Shown here: positions 58,147-64,000 of the stretch, piece after piece | Layout: each line of letters begins with the position of its first letter | Numbering within the stretch: the stretch's first letter is position 1 | NCBI RefSeq assembly: GCF_021730445.1 | Contig: NZ_JADNRM010000001.1 | Location: forward strand, 387,004 to 451,003 | From: Phocaeicola faecalis | Lineage (GTDB): Bacteria; Bacteroidota; Bacteroidia; Bacteroidales; Bacteroidaceae | Length of the DNA stretch: 64,000 nt | Direction of reading: 5' to 3' | Notes under the pieces: generated by a model | Seen by the model: only the letters and a program-made list of their open reading frames with translations | Database searches by the model: none | Told to the model about the DNA's origin: nothing | Position numbers and translations under genes: made by a program

Positions 58147-59712
58147 TCAGAAAGGCAAAGGCCCTTCGGGAATCGGCGCACCAAAAGGATTATTCTCTGC
58201 CGGAGCCGCATCTGCCGGAGGAGGAGGAATACTGCCCCCGCCCTTGCCATTCATTTTGGAGCGGATAATACCCGGTTCTTCTCCCGGCAACGGTATAATC
58301 ATCTCATCATCCGGATTCTGGAAACGGGCGAATTCACCGCGGAAGCGCAACAATACATCACCTACAGCACCGTTACGATGCTTGGCAATAATGATTTCCG
58401 CCATACCATGCAGGTCGTTTCCTTTTTCATCCTGAAATATCTTGTAATATTCGGGACGATGGATGAAGCACACCATGTCGGCATCCTGCTCGATGGCTCC
58501 GGATTCGCGTAGGTCACTCAACTGAGGACGCTTTCCGTCAATACCTTCACGGCTTTCCACACCACGGTTCAACTGACTCAGAGCAATAATCGGAATGTTC
58601 AACTCCTTTGCCAATCCTTTCAATGAACGCGAAATGGTACTAACCTCTTCCTGACGGCTGCCAAACGACATACCGCTCGCATTCATCAACTGCAAGTAGT
58701 CAATGATAATTATTTTCACTCCATGTTCACGTACCAAACGCCTTGCCTTTGTTCTCAATTCGAAAACCGAAAGAGAAGGAGTATCGTCGACAAACAAAGG
58801 AGCGTCATACAACTCCTTAATCTTATAGTCTAACTGGCCCCATTCGTATGGAGCCAACTGCCCACTCTTAATTTTCTCACCCGGTATCTCACACACATTG
58901 ACAATCAAACGATTTACCAACTGTACATTCGCCATTTCAAGCGAAAACAAAGCTACCGGAATCTTTGCATTGACTGCCATATTCTTAGCCATTGAAAGCA
59001 CAAACGCAGTTTTACCCATGGCCGGACGAGCAGCAATAATAACAAGATCGGAGTTCTGCCAGCCCGAAGTCATTTTGTCCAACGCATGGAAACCACTTTC
59101 CAAACCACTCAAACCATCTGTACGCGCCGCCGCTTTCTGAAGCATCTCATACGCCTCCTGAATAACCGGATTGATTTGCGTATAATCCTTCTTCATATTC
59201 TGCTGCGAGATTTCGAACAGCTTCCCTTCAGCCTCTTGCATCAAGTCATCCACATCCTGTGTCTCATCGAAGGCTTTTGTCTGAATATTACTGGTAAAAG
59301 AAATCAGTTCGCGTGCCAAAAACTTTTGGGCTATAATTCGTGCATGATATTCAATATGGGCGGACGATGCTACCTTACCACTCAACTGAGTGATATAAAA
59401 AGGGCCTCCCACCTCATCCAAATCACCGGTGCTACGCAACTGTTCGGCAACGGTCAGAATATCCACCGGCTGTTGGCGTAATGCCAAAGCTGTGATAGCC
59501 TGATATATCAACTGATGACGATGTTCGTAAAAAGATTCGGGGCGAAGAATCTCACTCACCAGTGAATATGCGTCTTTTTCTATCATTAACGCTCCTAATA
59601 CTGCCTCTTCCAATTCGGGCGCCTGTGGCTGCAAATGCCCATATTCATCAACGGGTTTTGCCTTTACAGTTTTAGGAGTACGTGTCGTTTTTCTTACTTC
59701 TGCCATTTCCAT
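58147..59712 (-). CDS. dnaB: Replicative DNA helicase DnaB
   Basis: The start is the ATG at 59712 (MEMAEVRKTTRTP) or two codons later; the longer in-frame reading is ruled out because a TATCTTTG -7 box lies at 59735-59728. The protein of 521 aa has the N-terminal primase-interaction domain (APELEEAVLGALMIEKDAYS) and the RecA-like hexameric ATPase with Walker A AARPAMGKTAFVLSMAKNMA, ALFSLEMANVQLVNR, Walker B IIIIDYLQLM, and SQLNRGVESR. The C-terminal tail is Gly/Pro-rich. It unwinds DNA at the fork and loads primase. Confidence 0.96.
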   Translation of the reverse strand: MEMAEVRKTTRTPKTVKAKPVDEYGHLQPQAPELEEAVLGALMIEKDAYSLVSEILRPESFYEHRHQLIYQAITALALRQQPVDILTVAEQLRSTGDLDEVGGPFYITQLSGKVASSAHIEYHARIIAQKFLARELISFTSNIQTKAFDETQDVDDLMQEAEGKLFEISQQNMKKDYTQINPVIQEAYEMLQKAAARTDGLSGLESGFHALDKMTSGWQNSDLVIIAARPAMGKTAFVLSMAKNMAVNAKIPVALFSLEMANVQLVNRLIVNVCEIPGEKIKSGQLAPYEWGQLDYKIKELYDAPLFVDDTPSLSVFELRTKARRLVREHGVKIIIIDYLQLMNASGMSFGSRQEEVSTISRSLKGLAKELNIPIIALSQLNRGVESREGIDGKRPQLSDLRESGAIEQDADMVCFIHRPEYYKIFQDEKGNDLHGMAEIIIAKHRNGAVGDVLLRFRGEFARFQNPDDEMIIPLPGEEPGIIRSKMNGKGGGSIPPPPADAAPAENNPFGAPIPEGPLPF

Positions 59713-59727
59713 TCGTTTAAAGTAGGG

Positions 59728-59735
59728 CAAAGATA
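59728..59735 (-). promoter_or_regulatory. -7 box (TATCTTTG) for dnaB
   Basis: The reverse strand reads TATCTTTG followed by C, 15 bp before the ATG at 59712, so the 5' UTR is under 10 nt. It fixes the start choice for dnaB. Confidence 0.6.
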
Positions 59736-59866
59736 GAACTTTTTGACGAGTTGAACATCCAGCTGGGAGCAAAAATAACAAAAGAAATACGAAGGCTTTT
59801 TTCTATAAAATATGAACAATCCATACACAAAATGGTTTTTTATATGGTTAAATGAAAAGTTTACCT

Positions 59867-59874
59867 TATATTTG
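59867..59874 (+). promoter_or_regulatory. -7 box (TATATTTG) for ispE
   Basis: TATATTTG lies 64 bp upstream of the ispE ATG at 59939. No strong -33 element. Confidence 0.45.
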
Positions 59875-59938
59875 AGCCGTGTCACGTGCTCAGAAGCCAT
59901 AATAAAGACACACTAGAAATTAATCTAAATAAAAGAAT

Positions 59939-60766
59939 ATGATAACATTTCCGAATGCCAAAATCAATCTGGGTCTGAATATTATAGAAAAACGCCCAGA
60001 TGGTTACCACAACCTAGAAACAATTTTTTATCCTATCAACCTTCAAGATGCGCTGGAAGTCACACGTTCTACAAGCAGTGATAAAGAGTACAATCTTCAT
60101 GTAAGCGGTACAACCTTAGACGGCGAACCGGAAGATAATCTGGTAGTCAAGGCTTATAAGTTGCTGAAACAGGATTTTCCACAAATGGATGCCATCGAAA
60201 TTCACATGTACAAGCATATTCCTGCAGGAGCAGGATTGGGTGGCGGCTCGTCAGATGCGGCACACATGATTAAACTATTAAATGAAAAGTTTGCCCTGAA
60301 CATCAGTCGTGAGAAAATGGAAGAATACGCAGCACGCCTCGGTGCCGACTGTGCATTTTTCATTCAAAACAAACCGGTATTTGCAACGGGTATCGGCAAT
60401 ATCTTCGAACCGGTTGATTTGTCTTTGAAAGGATATCACATCGTATTGGCTAAGCCGGATATTTTTGTTTCTACCCGCGATGCTTTCGCTGCCATAAAGC
60501 CACAGCGTCCTGCTGTTTCCTTAAAAGAAGTAATCAAGCAGCCGATAGAGACATGGAAAGACAACATGAGAAATGATTTTGAAGACAGTGTATTCTTAAA
60601 ATTCCCCGAAATAGCTGCCATCAAAGATGAATTATATGATTTGGGAGCCGTATACGCTTCTATGAGTGGCTCTGGTTCATGCGTATATGGTATATTCAAA
60701 GAACCTATAAAGAATGTAGAAAACAAGTTCTGTCAATGCTTCTGCAGACAGCGTGAATTGGAATAA
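59939..60766 (+). CDS. ispE: 4-diphosphocytidyl-2-C-methyl-D-erythritol kinase
   Basis: A 275-aa GHMP kinase. Substrate-site opening [20 protein letters not shown] (first 20 residues from 4), ATP loop [15 protein letters not shown] (near 97-111) and C-terminal motif [14 protein letters not shown] match IspE. It phosphorylates CDP-methylerythritol in the MEP isoprenoid pathway. It is divergent from dnaB and ends with a terminator at 60800. Confidence 0.95.
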   Translation: MITFPNAKINLGLNIIEKRPDGYHNLETIFYPINLQDALEVTRSTSSDKEYNLHVSGTTLDGEPEDNLVVKAYKLLKQDFPQMDAIEIHMYKHIPAGAGLGGGSSDAAHMIKLLNEKFALNISREKMEEYAARLGADCAFFIQNKPVFATGIGNIFEPVDLSLKGYHIVLAKPDIFVSTRDAFAAIKPQRPAVSLKEVIKQPIETWKDNMRNDFEDSVFLKFPEIAAIKDELYDLGAVYASMSGSGSCVYGIFKEPIKNVENKFCQCFCRQRELE

Positions 60767-60799
60767 GAGCAATAGACCGTTCTTCCCATTTATCCGAGA

Positions 60800-60843
60800 A
60801 ACTCTTTAAACAGCATGAACCGGCTGTTTGAAGAGTTTTTTTA
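60800..60843 (+). terminator. ispE terminator
   Basis: AAACTCTTTAAACAGC pairs with GCTGTTTGAAGAGTTT across an 8-nt loop and continues into a T-run. A long, strong Rho-independent terminator. Confidence 0.88.
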
Positions 60844-60910
60844 TTCAGTTTGAGAACTTGGTTAACATAAAGAGACTCTAAAAGTTTCATAAGGCTATAC
60901 AACTTATGGC

Positions 60911-60956
60911 ATCGTATGTGTAGTCCGACACCTGCGTATGTGTAACCTCGCACGTT
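60911..60956. repeat. Degenerate 22-bp repeat (CGTATGTGTA type)
   Basis: CGTATGTGTA occurs at 60913 and 60935, exactly 22 bp apart, with a further decayed unit (CGCACG) after it. The core resembles the CGTACGTACGTG units at 33115. It lies between the convergent ispE and galE genes. Confidence 0.5.
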
Positions 60957-61054
60957 TTGCATCATTCTTTCGTGAAGGCATTCTTTGAAACAACACAAAG
61001 AACGGAGAATGGACGCCTGATTTTTATGGAGTCAAATATAGAACTACCAAACAT

Positions 61055-61090
61055 AAAAAAAACTGTCCCCCGACTCACGTCGAGGAACAG
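61055..61090 (-). terminator. galE terminator
   Basis: On the minus strand CTGTTCCTCGAC pairs with GTCGGGGGACAG around GTGA and is followed by eight T. It lies about 190 nt past the galE stop, so galE has a long 3' UTR or a small RNA is processed from it; no other feature is evident in 61091-61282. Confidence 0.8.
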
Positions 61091-61282
61091 CCACAACACA
61101 AACACAAAATAAAACACGACAAAACTACTATGCAATTTTTTAGCCTGCTCTATGTTTGAGTAACATAACTTACCGCCGGTCAGGTATTCACATATCCAAG
61201 AGGGGTTTCAGGTTATTTGCACTATAAAAACGCCACACTAGCGTCCTTTGTTCATCGGTCTTTCTAAAAATATCTTAATTCT

Positions 61283-62317
61283 TTATTGAATTCCTCTTTC
61301 TCTTAACTTAACCTGCCAATTCCATGCAGATTTCAGTGTTTCTTCGATAGTAGCCTTTGCCTGCCATCCCAACTCTTCGTTAGCGAAAGTCGGATCAGCC
61401 CATACCTTAACGATATCTCCCTGACGACGGCCTACAATCTTATAGTTCACCTTCACGCCTGTAGCAGCTTCAAATTTATTCAGCAATTCCAATACAGACA
61501 GACCACGGCCTGTACCGATATTGAATACTTCCACACTTTCTTTCTGTTTGTCATTCAGGATACGATCCATAGCAATTACGTGAGCCTTAGCCAAATCCAC
61601 TACATAGATGTAGTCACGGATGCAAGAACCGTCAGGAGTGTCATAATCATCGCCAAATACACTCAATTGTTCCCGGATGCCCATTGCAGTCTGAGTGACA
61701 TACGGCAACAAGTTTTGAGGTACACCATTAGGCAACTCACCAATCAATGCAGACGGATGTGCGCCAATCGGGTTGAAATAACGCAACATGATAGCGTGAA
61801 CAGGAGAACCTGATGCTACCGTATCGCGGATAATTTCTTCATTGATTTGTTTTGTATTACCGTATGGTGATTCCGCCTTCTTGATAGGAGCAGCTTCGGT
61901 TACAGGCAACACATCAGGCTGACCATATACTGTACATGATGAAGAGAAGATAATACCTTTTACATTATGCTTAGGCATCAACTCCAACAAGTTAATCAAT
62001 GAAACCAAGTTGTTACGGTAGTACAACAACGGTTTTTGGCAAGATTCACCGACTGCCTTGCTGGCTGCAAAGTGAATGATACCTTCGATACCGGCATATT
62101 TAGTAAACAGTTTGTCCATACCTTCATAATCCAGACAGTCCAACTTCTCAAATGCCGGACGGATACCTGTTACTTTTTCAATATTGTCAACTACATCGGC
62201 GTTAGAGTTTGAGAGATTATCTACAATCACTACGTCGTAACCGCTTTGTTGCAGTTCAACTACGGTATGAGAACCAATATATCCGGTTCCTCCTGTTACT
62301 AAAATTCTCTTTTTCAT
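61283..62317 (-). CDS. galE: UDP-glucose 4-epimerase
   Basis: A 344-aa short-chain dehydrogenase-type epimerase. NAD-binding TGGTGYIGSHTVVELQ (7-22), active-site SSSCTVYGQPD (Ser/Thr near 125) and YGNTK (Tyr and Lys of YxxxK near 150), and substrate segment YFNPIGAHPSALIGE. It interconverts UDP-glucose and UDP-galactose for galactose use and surface glycan synthesis. It follows a nucleotidyltransferase gene by 33 bp and is probably co-transcribed with it. Confidence 0.96.
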   Translation of the reverse strand: MKKRILVTGGTGYIGSHTVVELQQSGYDVVIVDNLSNSNADVVDNIEKVTGIRPAFEKLDCLDYEGMDKLFTKYAGIEGIIHFAASKAVGESCQKPLLYYRNNLVSLINLLELMPKHNVKGIIFSSSCTVYGQPDVLPVTEAAPIKKAESPYGNTKQINEEIIRDTVASGSPVHAIMLRYFNPIGAHPSALIGELPNGVPQNLLPYVTQTAMGIREQLSVFGDDYDTPDGSCIRDYIYVVDLAKAHVIAMDRILNDKQKESVEVFNIGTGRGLSVLELLNKFEAATGVKVNYKIVGRRQGDIVKVWADPTFANEELGWQAKATIEETLKSAWNWQVKLRERGIQ

Positions 62318-62350
62318 AAGACTTATTATTCTGTCGTTTTTTTAATAGGT

Positions 62351-63247
62351 TCAAAACAACTTGGAAGGATAGATGCCCTTACGAATCATGTCATTGATAC
62401 GAAGAACCACCTGAATCTTATCATCGTGCGAAACCAACCCCATCCATCGGGCAGGCGTTTCAATCACTTTCACTCTGACTCCTTCTCTTATCCGTTCATT
62501 CATAAAAGCAGGTATGGAATAATGAGCTTTCAAATCCATTCCGTTTTCATCAATAAACTTATCGAATGCAGCTTGCATCTCATTAAATATATCCGGTCTA
62601 AAACCCCACATATTCATCGAAACCAAGCTATTATCATCCAGCGCCACCCATTTATGCACCTCGTTAGGATACATAGGATTACCACTGATACGTTCTACTC
62701 CTGTACGGTCTGTCACAGAAATCAAATATCCGTTTTCATCCACTTCACAAATACCCCGGGTTACTCCCCCACTCTCCGCTAAAACGTTTTTCAATCTATA
62801 GCAAACATTGAAACTATGGTAACCGGCATCTTTCAATGCCACTAAATTATTATACAATAATTCAAAACTCTCACGCTGATAGAAATTAACCGCATTAATC
62901 ACTCCAAACGGGGCATCTATTAACTTTTCGCCCATCAATACAGCTCTTACCGAACCATAGAGTGCTGTTCGCTTCGGATTACGTTTCTCTTCGGGAATGG
63001 TTTCTACATCCTGATAAACATATTCCACATCCACCACGTGCTCGTATTTGCCTGAAACCAGTTTCTTGAACTCTTGTTCAAAATGTCTGCTTATGACAAA
63101 TACTATTTTATCAAATCCCACTCTTACGGCATCATATACGGAAAAATCTAATATCGTCTCGCCATTGGGTCCAATTCCCTCCAGCTGTTTTAATCCGCCA
63201 TACTTATTCCCCATAGTGGCCGCAAGTACAATCAATGTCATAGCCAT
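62351..63247 (-). CDS. Sugar-phosphate nucleotidyltransferase-like protein
   Basis: A 298-aa protein with an N-terminal Rossmann-like NTP-transferase fold: TLIVLAATMGNKYGGLKQLE carries the nucleotide loop (A-G-x-G-x-R-x-G-G-x-K-Q in relatives, here ATMGNKYGGLKQ, with Lys for Arg), then ILDFSVYDAVRVGFDKIVFV. Asn replaces the expected Asp in GVINAVNFY, the usual metal-binding position. It may be active with an unusual site or have a binding role. Sugar specificity unknown; adjacency to galE suggests nucleotide-sugar metabolism. Starts at 63247 or two codons later. Confidence 0.82.
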   Translation of the reverse strand: MAMTLIVLAATMGNKYGGLKQLEGIGPNGETILDFSVYDAVRVGFDKIVFVISRHFEQEFKKLVSGKYEHVVDVEYVYQDVETIPEEKRNPKRTALYGSVRAVLMGEKLIDAPFGVINAVNFYQRESFELLYNNLVALKDAGYHSFNVCYRLKNVLAESGGVTRGICEVDENGYLISVTDRTGVERISGNPMYPNEVHKWVALDDNSLVSMNMWGFRPDIFNEMQAAFDKFIDENGMDLKAHYSIPAFMNERIREGVRVKVIETPARWMGLVSHDDKIQVVLRINDMIRKGIYPSKLF

Positions 63248-63271
63248 TTGGTCTCTCTATTAATTCTATTG

Positions 63272-63279
63272 CAAAAATA
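63272..63279 (-). promoter_or_regulatory. -7 box (TATTTTTG) for the nucleotidyltransferase-galE unit
   Basis: The reverse strand reads TATTTTTG followed by C, 24 bp upstream of the start codon. Confidence 0.5.
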
Positions 63280-63326
63280 AGCATAATAATTGAATTAAAC
63301 AGTACGAAAGACGAAATTCTTTGTAC

Positions 63327-63356
63327 AAAAAAGTCCGAAGCAGTGCTCCGGACTTC
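63327..63356 (-). terminator. Terminator of the rnf operon
   Basis: On the minus strand AAGTCCGGAGCA pairs with TGCTTCGGACTT, followed by TTTTGT. It lies 31 bp past the rnfA stop and ends the incoming operon. Confidence 0.85.
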
Positions 63357-63386
63357 TGAATCGGTCTATTTGGACGATGAATTAGA

Positions 63387-63989
63387 TTATTCTATACCAA
63401 ACAACACTCCCAAACCTTTGTCTACACCAGAGAATCCCATGAACGCCATGGCCAACAGACCGGCAGTAACCAGCGCGATAGCCATTCCCTGCATTCCTTT
63501 CGGAATATTCACCAGACTCAACTGTTCGCGGATACCGGCAAACAACACCATAGCCAAAGCAAAACCAAGAGCTGTCGAGAAGGCGTAAACCACACCGGTC
63601 AACAAATCAAAGTCTTTCTGGATGACCAGGATAGCCACACCCAGAATACAGCAGTTCGTGGTAATCAGCGGAAGGAATACTCCCAATGCCTGATAAAGGG
63701 CGGGAGAAACTTTCTTTAAAATGATTTCCACCATCTGTACCAATGCCGCAATGACAAGGATAAAGGCAATGGTCTGCAAATATTCCAGCCCGAAAGCATC
63801 GAGCACGAACTTTTGGATAAGGTAGGTGACAATAGTAGCAATGGTAAGCACGAATGCAACGGCTGCACCCATACCCGTAGCTGTCTCAACTTTTTTGGAT
63901 ACACCGAGGAACGGGCAGATACCCAGGAATTGTGACAACACAATGTTGTTCACAAATATAGCGGTGATAAATATCAATATATATTCCAT
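63387..63989 (-). CDS. rnfA: Rnf/Nqr-type electron transport complex subunit A
   Basis: A 200-aa protein with six transmembrane helices of the RnfA/RsxA/NqrE type: MEYILIFITAIFVNNIVLSQ, FLGICPFLGVSKKVETATGM, LPLITTNCCILGVAILV and FALAMVLFAGIREQL. The paired Cys in helices 1 and 4 (GICPF and TNCCILG) bind the intramembrane iron-sulfur site in this family. The Rnf complex couples ferredoxin:NAD+ electron flow to ion pumping. RnfA is normally last in the operon (rnfBCDGEA), so the other genes should lie just beyond the right edge. Confidence 0.95.
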   Translation of the reverse strand: MEYILIFITAIFVNNIVLSQFLGICPFLGVSKKVETATGMGAAVAFVLTIATIVTYLIQKFVLDAFGLEYLQTIAFILVIAALVQMVEIILKKVSPALYQALGVFLPLITTNCCILGVAILVIQKDFDLLTGVVYAFSTALGFALAMVLFAGIREQLSLVNIPKGMQGMAIALVTAGLLAMAFMGFSGVDKGLGVLFGIE

Positions 63990-64000
63990 ATTCTTACTTT

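Noticed and set aside
59713..59781. N-terminal extension of DnaB
   Set aside because: The added codons cover the TATCTTTG promoter box and are unlike the DnaB N-terminus.
1..64000. tRNA, rRNA, prophage or restriction/defence genes
   Set aside because: I looked for tRNA T-loop motifs, integrases, phage structural genes, toxin-antitoxin pairs and defence ATPases/nucleases and found none I could support. RNase P RNA is the only classical structured RNA.

Overview
This window looks like a stretch of a Bacteroides chromosome (order Bacteroidales). The evidence is the many TAnnTTTG -7 promoter boxes with weak Shine-Dalgarno sequences, the TonB-dependent receptors with N-terminal carboxypeptidase-regulatory-like domains, the short 286-aa primary sigma factor, DUF4492 in front of cydAB, and LytTR-type signalling. 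Most of it is core genome. I see no prophage, integrative element, CRISPR array, tRNA or rRNA.

Layout. 0-7.9 kb: PadR regulator (cut by the window edge), GNAT acetyltransferase, AlkD-type repair protein, a secreted PNGase F-like amidase, a DUF4301 protein, a RelA-type ppGpp synthetase with a degenerate hydrolase domain, DgkA and a DUF1573 protein. 8-14.2 kb: metallophosphoesterase lipoprotein coupled to an outer-membrane protein, OPT transporter, secreted alpha/beta hydrolase, ferritin and rpsP. 14.2-15.1 kb: repeat-rich gap. 15.1-25.1 kb: TonB receptor, lipoprotein and extracellular nuclease lipoprotein in a row, plus a second, Oar-like TonB receptor. 25.2-29.7 kb: panB-MFS-ettA operon and a HAD phosphatase. 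29.8-39.1 kb: K+/H+ antiporter, Nramp transporter, rpoD, htrA, RNase P RNA, YihY/BrkB and ribE. 39.1-46.9 kb: XRE-cupin regulator with acyl-CoA ligase, a GH2 glycosidase and the cytochrome bd operon. 47.1-53.7 kb: a TolC-MacA-MacB efflux operon followed by a LytS/LytTR two-component pair. 53.7-64 kb: small RNAs, TSCPD protein, yebC, a frameshifted small membrane gene, pheT, dnaB, ispE, galE, a nucleotidyltransferase and rnfA.

The least conventional content is intergenic. (1) Four loci carry 22-bp-periodic arrays of short palindromes, and all four lie between convergent genes; two of them belong to a dispersed element of about 270 bp present in inverted orientation 39 kb apart. (2) Two kinds of fold-back, MITE-like elements (about 145 and 95 bp) share the same termini; one copy of the longer kind is inserted into the middle of a copy of the shorter kind. 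(3) Two candidate small RNAs, at 43.8 and 54.3 kb, share a conserved 5' segment just downstream of a -7 box, and a third unrelated candidate sits at 53.75 kb. (4) A directly repeated 9-mer (TGCCGATAA) sits at the -33 region of the efflux operon, and a related palindrome lies upstream of the adjacent LytS/LytTR genes, suggesting a self-contained regulated efflux module.

All coordinates come from reading the sequence by eye. Family names rest on recognised motifs, not on database searches.
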